From assembly GCF_041431415.1 (NCBI RefSeq), contig NZ_CP107845.1, forward strand, positions 8,246,001 through 8,310,000: 64,000 nucleotides of DNA, read 5' to 3'. Of this stretch, positions 33,130 to 41,763 are shown piece after piece. The stretch comes from Streptomyces sp. NBC_00513 (GTDB lineage Bacteria; Actinomycetota; Actinomycetes; Streptomycetales; Streptomycetaceae). The position numbers were made by a program, and so were the translations under genes. Position 1 is the first letter of the stretch, and every line of letters starts with the position of its first letter. Below the pieces are notes generated by a model. That model had not been told where the DNA came from, did no database searches, and was given only the letters and a program-made list of their open reading frames with translations.

Positions 33130-34913
33130 CAATGCCGGGTAGTTAGCACATTTCCGCTGGTGGCAAGGGGTGTAGGCGTCGAGTCGGAACACGGCCAGCG
33201 GAGTCTCGTTGGTCAGGTAGTCCGGCAAGACTGCTGATCATCGAGGTGTTCCGTTGCCCGCACGCTATTGTCCTCTTTCGCCCGGCCTGACGACCATCTC
33301 GCGTGAGTTCACCGTGGCCTCGGGCCGGTTCGCCCCCGGTCATCTGGGCGGGCTGACCCAGATCGTGCCGTTCGACCTCGTCGATGCTCTCCTGGACGAA
33401 ACCCGTTGCGTTCAGCGGCGGTTACGGGTTCTTCCTTCTCGGGTCGGGGTCTACTTCCTGCTCGCGATGTGTATGTTTCCCGAGGTCGGCTACCGGCTGG
33501 TCTGGAGCAAGCTGATCGCAGCTCTGACGAGCGGCGGGCTCGAGGTCGCTGATCCGACCGCGAAAGCCCTGCGCGACCTGCGTCGCCGTATCGGCACCGA
33601 ACCGATGCGCCGCCTGTTCGATGTCCTGGCCGGACCACTCGCCCGACCGACGACTCCCGGGGTACGTTTCGGACCATTTCGGATGGTCTCCTTCGACGGC
33701 TGCAGCTCCATCAAGATTCCTGACACCGACCGCAACGTGGAGTGGTTCGGTCCCGGCAACCGCGGCGGACATCCAATGCTCGAGCTGATGACCCTGGCGG
33801 AGACCGGAACCCGGGCCCTGATCGGCGCGGTGTTCGGACCAACCAGCGACGGCGAGACCGCCTACGCCCGAAGGCTCCTGCACCACCTGGGCCCGGACAT
33901 GCTGGTCATGTGGGACAAAGGATTCGACGCCAACGCCTTCCTCGCCTCCGTGAACGACACCGGAGCCAAGTTCCTGGGCCGGCTGCGAGCCAACCGCCGC
34001 ACCCCGGTCCTCGCTCCACTCGCGGACGGCTCCTACCTCTCCGTCATCGGCGCCGTCCCCGTGCGCGTCATCGAAGCACAGATCACTGTGACCTGCGGCG
34101 ACAGCTCGTTCACCGGCTCTTACCGGCTGGTCACAACGCTGACCGACGCCCGCCGCTACCCTGCCACGATCCTCGTCACTCTCTATCACCAGAGGTGGGA
34201 ACACGAGTCGGCGTACTACGCCCTTCGCCACACGATCACGGACGGCCGGGTCCTGCGCTCCGGTGATCCTGTCGGAGTCGAGCAGGAGATGTGGGCCCTA
34301 CTCACCCTCTACCAGGCACTTCGAACCGTGATGGTCGAGGCCGCCGAGTCCCGGCCGGGCACCGACCCGGACCGCTGCGGCTTCACCATAGCCATCCAGA
34401 CTGCCCGTGACCTCGTCGTCCAGGCGGCCGAGATCGTTTCCCCAATCGCCGGCACGGCTGGCGTCATTGCCAACCGTGTCCTTGCAGGACTCCTCCCGCA
34501 CCGGCGCCCCAGCATCAGCACCCGAAAAGTCAGGTCGTCGATCTCCCGGTACGCCGAACGCCAGGACGACGGCCGGCCAGACACCAGCCTCCCGGTCACC
34601 GGCCTCGACGTCACCATCCTCGAACCCGAACCCGACCTGCCCACCGTCTCCCACGACGACCGGCACATCCCGCCCACCGACCGACGCCGACAGCGCGTCC
34701 TGGACCTCCTTGACGCCGACCCCGACCGCCACTGGCACACCCGCGAACTCGCCCGACACCTCGGCGACATCACCCTCAGCACCATGTATCGCCAACTCGA
34801 CAGATGGGCCGCACACGGACTCATCGACAAGACCGGACCAGCCATCTACAGCAGCCCACGAAGCCACCCAACACCACTGCCACCAGCGGAAATGCGCTAA
34901 CTACCCGGCATTG
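33130..34913 (+). mobile_element. IS4-type insertion sequence, complete, with 10-bp target duplication
   Basis: Near-perfect inverted repeats begin CAATGCCGGGTAGTTAGC at 33130 and mirror at 34913; over more than 30 bases I see one mismatch. GGTCAAGGCC occurs at 33120-33129 and again at 34914-34923, an exact 10-base target duplication that includes the last bases of the adjacent IS3. So this element inserted after the IS3 was in place. Confidence 0.9.
33254..34900 (+). CDS. IS4-family transposase
   Basis: 548 residues, start taken as TTG 33254. Catalytic residues visible: Asp in VSFDGCSSIK, Asp in VMWDKGFD, and the Y-x2-R-x3-E signature YHQRWEHE with Glu in HESAYYALR. The N-terminal region (FVAS... 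LVDALLDETR) is the IS4 transposase N-domain. The C-terminal winged segment (WHTRELARHLGDITLSTMYRQL) probably binds DNA. Intact and likely functional. Confidence 0.9.
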   Translation: MPARYCPLSPGLTTISREFTVASGRFAPGHLGGLTQIVPFDLVDALLDETRCVQRRLRVLPSRVGVYFLLAMCMFPEVGYRLVWSKLIAALTSGGLEVADPTAKALRDLRRRIGTEPMRRLFDVLAGPLARPTTPGVRFGPFRMVSFDGCSSIKIPDTDRNVEWFGPGNRGGHPMLELMTLAETGTRALIGAVFGPTSDGETAYARRLLHHLGPDMLVMWDKGFDANAFLASVNDTGAKFLGRLRANRRTPVLAPLADGSYLSVIGAVPVRVIEAQITVTCGDSSFTGSYRLVTTLTDARRYPATILVTLYHQRWEHESAYYALRHTITDGRVLRSGDPVGVEQEMWALLTLYQALRTVMVEAAESRPGTDPDRCGFTIAIQTARDLVVQAAEIVSPIAGTAGVIANRVLAGLLPHRRPSISTRKVRSSISRYAERQDDGRPDTSLPVTGLDVTILEPEPDLPTVSHDDRHIPPTDRRRQRVLDLLDADPDRHWHTRELARHLGDITLSTMYRQLDRWAAHGLIDKTGPAIYSSPRSHPTPLPPAEMR

Positions 34914-34924
34914 GGTCAAGGCCC

Positions 34925-35605
34925 GCCGCCATCTCCACCCACTGCCTGGACATCAGCGAGCCGAAGACCGTGATCGGCCTGCTGGCGGACTACCGCCTCT
35001 ACACCGCCCGGTGGGACCTGGCCGACCACCCCGCCCGGCCCCGCCCACCCACTCCCGCGCCCGACCCGGACCGGCAACCCCCGGCCGACCCCGGCGAGCC
35101 GGCTGCGCTCCGGCCACCGAGCCAGGACGCGGGGGAGTGGGAGATCCCCCGCATCCCGCTCCAGTACGACCGGGCCGTCCTCGCCGGTGCGGTGGTGCGG
35201 GAGAAGCTGCGCACCACCACAACCGCCGCCGTGCGGGGCCGGGCGTACGACGTCGTCGCCCACCAGCAGGCGGCGATGCCCGAGCAGCTGCTCGCGCCCC
35301 CGGCCGCCGAAGCCGAGCACGACGACCAGGAGCCGGAGCCCGGCCGCCAGGAGGCGATCGGCATGACGGCCGTGCGGGCCCTGCGGGAGTCCCGTACGGA
35401 TGTGGAAGCCCTCGATCTCACGGCCGACCGACTGCGCCTTATCCAGGAGACGGCCGCCAAGATGGCCGCCGAATCCCGGCTCCGCGCGGATCGCCACACC
35501 GGCCAGCACGACACCGACGTAGTGCGCCCGGTGCGCCCGGACGACCAGCAGGCGCACCGCCCGCAGGGGCCCGGACCGCACCGCGGCCGCGAGGCCGGCC
35601 ACTGA
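34925..35605 (+). pseudogene. 3' part of a MobF-like relaxase, copy 2
   Basis: Starts directly after the target duplication of the IS4-type element, in frame with AISTHCLDISEPKTVIGLL and continuing to a TGA at 35605. It matches copy 1 at 22844-24268 along its length (DYRLYTARW, WEIPRIPLQYDRAVLAGAVV, HQQAAMPEQLL, RALRESRTDVEALDLTADRLR) but with many substitutions, so it is an independent paralogue rather than a recent duplication. Only the extreme C-terminal ~225 residues remain. Confidence 0.7.
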
Positions 35606-35613
35606 GTGGACCC

Positions 35614-36030
35614 GATGGTGCGCACCCGGTGCGGTGGTGCGCACCGACGGTGCGGTGCACCCCATTCCACCGAGTGGAGGCCACCGCACCGGAGTGGAGA
35701 CCACCGTGCGGCATCCATTCCACCGAGTGGAGCCCACCGGCCCGGGAGTGGACGCCACCGGCCCGGCTCCACTCCACCGAGTGGAGCCCACCCGGTGGGA
35801 GTGGACGCCAGCGCCCGGGACGATGGCGTCCATCCACCCGATGTGCACCCGCCGCATTTCCCCTTGACCTGGGTCCGTGTCAAGGAGGAATGCGCCCGCC
35901 TTCAGGCGGTCCACTCCGCCGCACCGACCCACCGGGATGCGCACCACCCCGGGTGCGCTGGCTGCCTTGGTGCGCACCGCCCACCGAGTGGATGCGCACC
36001 GGATGGACGGTGGTGCGCATCGTGCGCGTG
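35614..36030 (+). repeat. 53-bp tandem repeats and TGCGCACC motifs, iteron-like
   Basis: TCCACCGAGTGGA, itself an inverted repeat, occurs at 35666, 35719 and 35773 (steps 53 and 54). Within each unit GGAGTGGA and CCACCG recur. On both sides TGCGCACC and GGTGCGC words are frequent (35614-35660, 35937-36030). No gene is supported in this gap between the relaxase fragment and the gene at 36032. Candidate plasmid origin, transfer origin or partition site. Confidence 0.7.
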
Positions 36031-36031
36031 G

Positions 36032-36469
36032 CTACGGACGCATGGACTTCAGGGTGCGTGCCCACTTCAGGTGTTCGTCGCGCATGGTCTCCAGGGTGGC
36101 GCGGGTGTCTCCGTGGTCGTCGGGATCGGGGATGACGTTCTCGACGAAGCGGATGATGCTGCGGGCGATGCCCAGCACGGCGGTAGTAGGGGAGTCGCGC
36201 GTCCAGTCCCGTAGGGCGGACAGCAGGATGCATCCGACCTCGTCCAGGGCAAAGGAGTCCGAGTGCGGCTCCCCGTCGCCCAGGACCCCCGTGACGGGGA
36301 AGACGATGTTCTCAGCGAGCCGCAGCAACAGGAAGGCCAGCTCGGGAGTAGCCGACGTGCGTCCGGAGGCGTGGTTCCCGCCGCCCATCTGCAGAGCGAG
36401 AAGGTAGTCGAAGGCGCGGTCGACCTCTCCCGGGGTGAGCGGGGTGCGAGGCGGGATCAGGTACGGCAT
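36032..36469 (-). CDS. Unknown plasmid-type helical protein
   Basis: 145 residues from ATG 36469 with GGAGACCTCC upstream. All-helical, with LTPGEVDRAFDYLLALQMGG, PELAFLLLRLAENIVFPV and HLKWARTLKSMRP; no signal or membrane segment. It lies between the iteron-like array and the broken replication-relaxation gene, which it faces divergently. Well coded and intact. No family recognised. Confidence 0.7.
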   Translation of the reverse strand: MPYLIPPRTPLTPGEVDRAFDYLLALQMGGGNHASGRTSATPELAFLLLRLAENIVFPVTGVLGDGEPHSDSFALDEVGCILLSALRDWTRDSPTTAVLGIARSIIRFVENVIPDPDDHGDTRATLETMRDEHLKWARTLKSMRP

Positions 36470-36538
36470 GGAGGTCTCCTCAACTGGGTGACGTCGCTCG
36501 GATTACGACGACTCCCAGCAGCCTCGGACGATCACCCT

Positions 36539-37320
36539 GTGGACAGAGGCCAGAGAAATCTCCCCCTCCGCCGGCTGGGGAAGCGGATCACCAACCCGGC
36601 GGGGTCGACGAACAGCTACCGCGGCGACGTGCTGCGCGTGCTCGGAGCGTTGAAGGTGGAGACGGCTGATCAGATCCAGCGGATCGGCGCTCCGCACCTG
36701 ACCTTCCGGCACGCCGACAAGGAGACCCCCTCGAAGCAGAAGCAGGCCCGCACCGCCTCGCACTCCGGCGCGCTCTCCGACATGCGCAAGCACGGCCTGT
36801 CCGAGAACGGCGGCTCCGCAGAGACGGGCGACTCGCTGCGGAACCTGACCCCCAAGGGCCTGGAGGCCGCCTCCTACGAGCTGCGGCGCCCGGCGGGGGA
36901 GATGGGCTCCACCGCGCGCGGCGCGGGCTCCAGCGGGGCCTCCCACCCGATGGCCGTCAACGAGACGGTGATCGCACTGCTGCGCCCGAAGCCGACATGG
37001 CCAAGCTCGCCGACGACCTGCCACACGTCCAGGCCGCCGCCCAGGCCGCCGTCGACTCACCGGACGGGATCGGCACCATCGCCTCGTACTGGACCGAGGT
37101 CCCGCTGCCCGCCACTGGGACGTGGAACGCGCCCGGCAAGGGCGGCGCCCAGGCCGACCTGGTCCTCACCGCCCCGCAGGACCAGGTGCCGCCGCTGTTC
37201 ATCGAGGTCGACAACTGCCACGAGACCGCTGAGGAGCTCGCTGCCAAGCTGGACTTCACGGCTCCTGACCTCGCCCCGCAGCACTGGCTTATCGCCGCAG
37301 TTCCCTCCCGCACGGCATAG
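36539..37320 (+). pseudogene. Replication-relaxation family protein, frameshifted and truncated
   Basis: From GTG 36539 the frame shows the wHTH part typical of this family (SYRGDVLRVLGALKVETADQIQ, ARTASHSGALSDMRKHGL, LRNLTPKGLEAASYELRR). Near 36993 CCGGACATG appears as CCGACATG, and the shifted frame continues with DMAKLADDLPHVQ..., IASYWTEVPLPATGTW, ADLVLTAPQDQVPPLFIEVDNCHETAEELAAKLD before ending in foreign sequence at 37320. The usual long C-terminus is absent. These proteins act in plasmid replication or transfer. Confidence 0.82.
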
Positions 37321-37446
37321 GGCGCGACCGCGTGACGGGGCTCTTCGGGCCGCCTGCCCGTGCGGCAGGCGGCCCGAAGGAGCCCTTGCCCTGCGCCACA
37401 CCACCGCACCGGCGGTGGCGCTACCAGACATGCCTGCCGTCGGGAG

Positions 37447-37677
37447 CTACAGCCAGTACACGTACCGGTTGTCGTACTCGCCGCCCTCGCAGACCTCGCG
37501 CTGGGTGCCGGGGTCGGTGGCCACGAAGCCGCCGCCCGCTTCGCACTGCCAGAACGCGACCGGCGGCCCCGAGGGGAAGGCCACCGGGGCGGCGGCCGCC
37601 CGGGCGGCGGTGGGGGCGAGGGCGCAGGCGGCCAGGGCGAGCGCGGCGGTGGCGAGTGCTCGGGTGATGCGGTGCAC
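37447..37677 (-). CDS. Small secreted protein
   Basis: 76 residues from GTG 37677, with GGAGAAA upstream. The first ~28 residues are a signal peptide (ALATAALALAACALAPTAARA). The mature part is short with two Cys (WQCEAGGGF and EVCEGGEY) and a Tyr-rich end. Extracellular; function unknown. Confidence 0.7.
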   Translation of the reverse strand: MHRITRALATAALALAACALAPTAARAAAAPVAFPSGPPVAFWQCEAGGGFVATDPGTQREVCEGGEYDNRYVYWL

Positions 37678-37840
37678 GGGGGTTTCTCCTCCGATCGGTT
37701 GGCGCTGCCGACGGAAGGAGCACCGGGGCGGGGTCCCGGCGGCCGGTAGCCGGTTGGCTTCAGATGGCGGCCCGGCCTGCGGGCTCGCGACGGGCCGGGG
37801 CGGGCCGTCTTCGGGCCTGCTCCGGTGGCATGTCCGGCGC

Positions 37841-38067
37841 CTACTGCACGCCGAGGATGATGCCGCTGGCTGCGGCCTGCGCGTCCGGGTTGCTCAGGAA
37901 CTCGTGGACGCTGTGGACGAACTCCTTGCGGCTGAGCGCGCCGTCGCTGTCCGTGTCGAGCTGGTCGAATGCATCCCATGCGACGGGAGGGGTGAAATTC
38001 CAGACACCGGCGAGGTACTCGAAATCGGCCATGCTCACCTCGTTGACGCGCTTGCTGTCCACGATCT
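37841..38067 (-). pseudogene. C-terminal piece of an EF-hand calcium-binding protein
   Basis: The frame contains one clear EF-hand loop (DTDSDGALSRKE: positions 1,3,5,7,9,12 suited to calcium) after a helical segment (MADFEYLAGVWNF). The upstream part, with further EF hands expected in Streptomyces homologues, is replaced at about 38067 by IS110 transposase sequence. The remaining ORF would begin inside foreign DNA, so it is probably non-functional. Confidence 0.65.
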
Positions 38068-38549
38068 CTGGACGCGGCCTGTCAGGCGGTCGATGACCTG
38101 GCGCGTGCCACCGAGGAGGCCTTTCGTTCACACCCGGACGCGGCGATCATGCTGAGTTTTCCGGGGATCGGGCCCCAGGTCGGTGCTCGCATTCTGGGCG
38201 AGATCGGCGACGACAGGAGCCGGTTCGCCACGGCTGGAGGGCTGAAGGCGTACGCGGGCTCGGCCCCGATCACGCGGGCCTCCGGCAAACGCCGCTACGT
38301 CGGACGCCGGTTCGTCAAGAACAACCGGCTCAACCACGTCGGCCACCTGTGGGCCTTCGCCTCCATCAGCGGTTCAACCGGCGCGGACGCCCACTACCGG
38401 CGCCGCCGGGCAGGAGGAGACTGGCACATGCAGGCCCTCCGGCACCTGTTCAACGCATGCTCGGCCAACTCCACCACTGCCTTCAGGCACGAGTTCCCTT
38501 CGACGAATCCATCGCCTTCCCCACCGCTTGTGCTGGACAGGCGGACTGA
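38068..38549 (+). pseudogene. IS110-family transposase fragment, copy B
   Basis: Begins in LDAACQAVDDLARATEEAF and continues through FPGIGPQVGARIL and the SAPITRASGKRRYVGRRFV block. One base is missing where TTCAACCGGATG is TTCAACGCATG near 38453, after which another frame reads MLGQLHHCLQARVPF to TGA 38549. The N-terminal catalytic half is absent. An intact gene (38601-39095) separates it from its terminal sequence near 39140-39171. Confidence 0.85.
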
Positions 38550-38600
38550 GCAGGGGAACCTGGTCGTGATTGATGCTGTCGGTGGGATACAACGGTTGGT

Positions 38601-39095
38601 ATGACGGTCTTCTACTGTGCGAAGTGCGGTGCCGAACTCACCCCGGACCTGCAGGAGCTTCAGGGCGTCCCGGACATCTCGCTGCATGACAAAGACCGGC
38701 ACGGCAAGACGCCGCTTGCGCCTTCGACAGTCCCGCGAGGCAGCTACGCCATTGATCCCGAACCCTGGGGCGCCCCTTTCGTGGCTTCAGGCGCCCAGGC
38801 GGCGTGTGCACTTGTGAGCCGGGCTCTTCTCATGCCGCCCGGCATGACCGACATGGTGCCCGCCGGCCCCCGGGACTCTGTCGTCGTGCACCCGGAGGAC
38901 GCGCCGAGCCTGCAGCTGGCCAGCTCTTTGGGTATGCACCACGGTTGCTGCGGACCTCTTGGAACTGGAGGCCCCAACATGACGTGTGTGTGCGGGGCGG
39001 CCGTGGGAACTCTTGCTGCGGACTGTATGGGTCCGCACGAGCTACATCTGGATCCGCTGCGGACGTACGCCTTCACGCCCGGCACATCCCTGTGA
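38601..39095 (+). CDS. Conserved zinc-ribbon-type protein inside an IS110 remnant
   Basis: 164 residues from ATG 38601. An N-terminal CAKCG and later HGCCGP and CVCG pairs suggest bound zinc. Motifs such as GSYAIDPEPWGAPFV, DSVVVHPEDAP and DCMGPHELHLDP resemble a family of Streptomyces proteins of unknown function that I recall only in outline. It is intact, unlike nearly everything around it, and lies between an IS110 transposase fragment and an IS110 end. Confidence 0.75.
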   Translation: MTVFYCAKCGAELTPDLQELQGVPDISLHDKDRHGKTPLAPSTVPRGSYAIDPEPWGAPFVASGAQAACALVSRALLMPPGMTDMVPAGPRDSVVVHPEDAPSLQLASSLGMHHGCCGPLGTGGPNMTCVCGAAVGTLAADCMGPHELHLDPLRTYAFTPGTSL

Positions 39096-39139
39096 TCATG
39101 AACCATTTGACGCTGCCAGACCGGTGTCCCTGCCGGGCA

Positions 39140-39247
39140 TCTTGACTCCTTAGCTGCATGAGGTGCCTTTGTCCGCGATAGCCGGAGGAAGAGGTCTGTC
39201 CCGTGTCCGGGGGCTGGCAGTGCTGCACGGGTACATGTACCGGTATG
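39140..39247 (+). promoter_or_regulatory. IS110 3' end followed by repeated leader, copy 2
   Basis: CTTGACTCCTTAGCTGCATG and AGGTGCCTTTG (39140-39171) correspond to the IS110 terminal sequence. Then comes a leader starting CGCGATAGCC near 39174, with GAGGTC and CCGGGGGCTGGC blocks, ending in the palindrome GGTAC-AT-GTACC at 39230-39241, three bases before ATG 39245. The same leader with the same palindrome spacing occurs at 43038 and 43529. Confidence 0.65.
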
Positions 39248-39587
39248 GCTCGTGAACGGATCCGGTGGCCCCTCGTTGTGGACCGCTCCTGAAGGTCAGG
39301 CTCAGGCAGGTGATGTACCGCCGGCTGTCCGCGCAGCTGATCCAGGCTCGCCGCGAGGGCTGCTTCCTCGACCTGATCGACATGGTCTGAGCCGTCCACG
39401 TCCTACCGGCACGGGCCGAGCTCGGACGCCTTCGTGTACGAGATGCCCGGCTGGCTCCGCCTCGACCGCACCAAGTCAGGAGCACGCCCTGTACGTCGCA
39501 GCCGAGAAAGACACCCTCCGACAGCAGCTGGCCCCCTGGCTCGAGTTCGCGGGCATCCCCGTGCTCGTTGGCCGCGGCTTCGCATGA
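39245..39587 (+). pseudogene. Remnant of a plasmid topoisomerase VI/TOPRIM-like protein
   Basis: From ATG 39245 (MARERIRWPLVVDRS) the frame is soon broken. Further fragments in other frames read TLRQVMYRRLSAQLIQARREGCFLDLID, then GWLRLDRTKSG and EHALYVAAEKDTLRQQLAPWL up to 39587. These correspond to dispersed parts of actinobacterial plasmid proteins with a Topo VI-like recognition region and TOPRIM domain, so large internal deletions have occurred. The family name is from memory and tentative. Confidence 0.5.
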
Positions 39588-39590
39588 TGG

Positions 39591-39622
39591 AACGGTGAGT
39601 CCCGCATGCGGGACTCACCGTT
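39591..39622 (+). terminator. 32-bp perfect palindrome
   Basis: AACGGTGAGTCCCGCA and TGCGGGACTCACCGTT form an uninterrupted perfect palindrome followed by TTGG. It directly follows the remnant at 39245-39587. It could act as a terminator or be a protein-binding site or the end of an insertion sequence. Confidence 0.6.
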
Positions 39623-39689
39623 TTGGAAGAGCGAGCTCGGGGGGCTGCTACTGGAGGCCGCTGGCAATGGGGACCACGGCGGCGGCGGG

Positions 39690-39994
39690 TCCACTGCCCT
39701 GAACTGGATGCCCTCACCGGCCACGTCCGCTTCTTCAGCAAGATGCTCACCGAGCGCCAGGGCGAACGGCTGCCGCAGTGGCTCGATGCCGTCCGACAAG
39801 ATGACCTCCCCGGCCTCCATATCCTCGCCGCAGGCATCGACCGCGACCGCGATGCAGTCATCGCCGGCCTCACCCTGCCCTGGAGCTCAGGCGTCGTCGA
39901 AGGCCACGTCAACCGGATCAAGATGCTCAAACGCCAGATGTTCGGCCGAGCCGGCTTCGATCTCCTCCGCAAGCGTGTCCTGCTCTACTCATAG
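39690..39994 (+). pseudogene. C-terminal fragment of an ISL3-family transposase
   Basis: The frame reads CPELDALTGHVRFFSKMLTE, QWLDAVRQDDLPGLHILAAG, LTLPWSSGVVEGHVNRIKML and KRQMFGRAGFDLLRKRVLL, the highly conserved end of ISL3 transposases including the Glu of VVEGHVN. The zinc-finger and first catalytic parts are absent. Confidence 0.85.
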
Positions 39995-40042
39995 GACATC
40001 GCCTTGCGATGGCTTCCAAGCACTTTGCGGGGCAGACCAGGC

Positions 40043-40462
40043 TCAGGCCGCCATGAAGCGGCCCAGATCGCGTGACTTGCACTGAAGGGCGGCTGCCCAA
40101 GCCCCCTCAGAGGAAACCGAGGCCGCCGGGACCTGAACATCCTTGAGACCGCCGTTGCCTGCTGGCTGCCAGTTCACCTCGATGCCTGCCCTCTCCGCCA
40201 GGACCAGCACCGTGGCGACGAAGCCCTCGGACAGGGCAGCCATGACTGCGTGACTCGCTCTCCGGTGCCACGCAAGCAGGGCGTCGACGAACTCTTTGAA
40301 CGCAATGGGGTCGATCTGACACTCGTCAGCTTGCATGGGTCCGATACCGGACGGCATCCCCAGTTCGGCTTCGTACACGCGCACCTGGCTCATGAACAGC
40401 CGGGAGGCCCCGTCGGACGGGTTCCACAGGGTCTCGTCGCCCATGTCGTAGTACTGGCTCAA
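40043..40462 (-). CDS. DUF6086-like protein
   Basis: 139 residues. The start is TTG 40462, before SQYYDMGDETLWNPSDGASR, with GGGAGGGG upstream; no ATG is available. Conserved features: FMSQVRVYEAELGMPSGIGPMQADECQ and AFKEFVDALLAW, then SEGFVATVLVLAERAG. Matches a Streptomyces family of unknown function that I recall as DUF6086. Cytoplasmic, all-helical. Intact. Confidence 0.7.
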   Translation of the reverse strand: MSQYYDMGDETLWNPSDGASRLFMSQVRVYEAELGMPSGIGPMQADECQIDPIAFKEFVDALLAWHRRASHAVMAALSEGFVATVLVLAERAGIEVNWQPAGNGGLKDVQVPAASVSSEGAWAAALQCKSRDLGRFMAA

Positions 40463-40804
40463 TGCAGCCCCTCCCTGTTGGTCATACCGACCGGCGTCGC
40501 AAGCACATGAGATTACGGTCAGTCAGCCCTCCACGGAAAGTGAGCCAGAATCCCAGAGGATGACGTCGCCCAGCGGCGATGAGGATCGTTGAAAACTGGG
40601 TCTGCCCGCAGTTCCGTGAGAGATCTTGGAGCGCCTTGCCCTGGCAACAGGGGCGAGTAGAAAGTCTCGGCCTCCGCCTCTCCGCGCCGCTACTGTGCTG
40701 CTGGTAGATCGTCGTGACCAACGAAAGGAGCTGAGTTGTGCTGACCACCACGCACCCGCCGTAGGTGCCTCTGGAAAGCCCAGAGGGCCCTACGGAGGCT
40801 CTCA
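40463..40804. other. Intergenic region with no supported gene
   Basis: Nothing here has both a start signal and sensible protein composition. The last 60 bases (including CTACGGAGGCTCTC) likely hold the ribosome site and leader of the gene at 40805. Confidence 0.4.
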
Positions 40805-41164
40805 ATGTCCCGAACTGTCCGCACGACTCCCAGGCGACTCCGAGTCCAAGAGGGCGCATCGGAGTCCATGTCGCTGTACGACCTGCGCTATGCAAATGCT
40901 GAACTGGCCCGAGCCGCCCGCGAAGGCCGTCGCCCCGCCCCGGCGAAGACGCTGCGCCAGCTCACCTCTTGGCAATGGATGGTGCTTTATTGCAGGAAGG
41001 GCTCGTTTTCCGCCGAGATCGCTACGGCAGAGGGCCGCGCCCGGCTGCAGGGTCGACTCGACGCCCAGCGGATCCGCGGACTGCACCGTGCTGGCCACGA
41101 ACTTGACGACGCAGCCATGCCGCCGGTCCGCCACCGTCATGGTGTGCTCTGGAACGCCTGGTAG
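40805..41164 (+). CDS. Small basic protein of unknown function
   Basis: 119 residues from ATG 40805 with ACGGAGG upstream. The N-terminus is strongly basic (TVRTTPRRLRVQEG), followed by a helical segment (SLYDLRYANAELARAAREGRRP). It may bind nucleic acid. No family recognised; typical of Streptomyces plasmid hypotheticals. Met at codon 22 (40868) is an alternative start. Confidence 0.55.
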   Translation: MSRTVRTTPRRLRVQEGASESMSLYDLRYANAELARAAREGRRPAPAKTLRQLTSWQWMVLYCRKGSFSAEIATAEGRARLQGRLDAQRIRGLHRAGHELDDAAMPPVRHRHGVLWNAW

Positions 41165-41319
41165 AGGCGAAGCACCCAGGACTGACCGACACTCGCGAGC
41201 ATAGGAAGTGCGCACCGGTGACGGCCCTCCGGGCCGGGGGCCGTCAAGCGGGAGCTTGCACGGTCAGCTGGCTTGGGCGTGTCCTTCGGCTCGGGCTCGG
41301 GTGCTGGCGAGGCGGTATG

Positions 41320-41540
41320 AATCGGTGCCGGTCTCGATTGTCCGCACCGGCCAGGTCGCCATCCTTGCCGTAGAAGAGGTCCTTGTTCGCGCTGTTCCAG
41401 TTCTCCACCATCTGCAACCCCTCGTGGATCTCCTGCCGCATCTCGACGTCGGCCAGGTAGTCGCAGACAAACGAGGTCCTCACCGCCCGGCCCAAACGGT
41501 CCAGGTCGCCGGCGAGCGCAGAGTCGCGCAAGGTGTGGTG
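41320..41540 (-). pseudogene. Tn3-family transposase remnant
   Basis: About 60 residues of one frame ([49 protein letters not shown]) match the C-terminal catalytic region of Tn3 transposases, including the VENWN block. Sequence on both sides is unrelated, so this is a short internal relic. Confidence 0.7.
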
Positions 41541-41763
41541 CTCGTGGGCGAGGTCGGGCGTGTGGTCGGTGGGCACGATGTCCTCGGATTCCCCCGGCGC
41601 GCGGCCGGGTCAGCAGTCGTCCGGCCCGCACGCGGACGTGCGTACGGGCTGTACCGCAGGCCCCCGGGTAGACGTGCTCCGCGATGAGAGGGGGATGGCG
41701 GGGCCCCGACACGTGTGCGTGACGTGTGGGTACGGGGGTGGTGGACTTCCTATGGTGGCTGGC

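Noticed and set aside
35614..36030. Tandem repeats as a CRISPR array
   Set aside because: Units are 53 bases with repeated, not unique, sequence between the conserved cores, and no cas gene is present.
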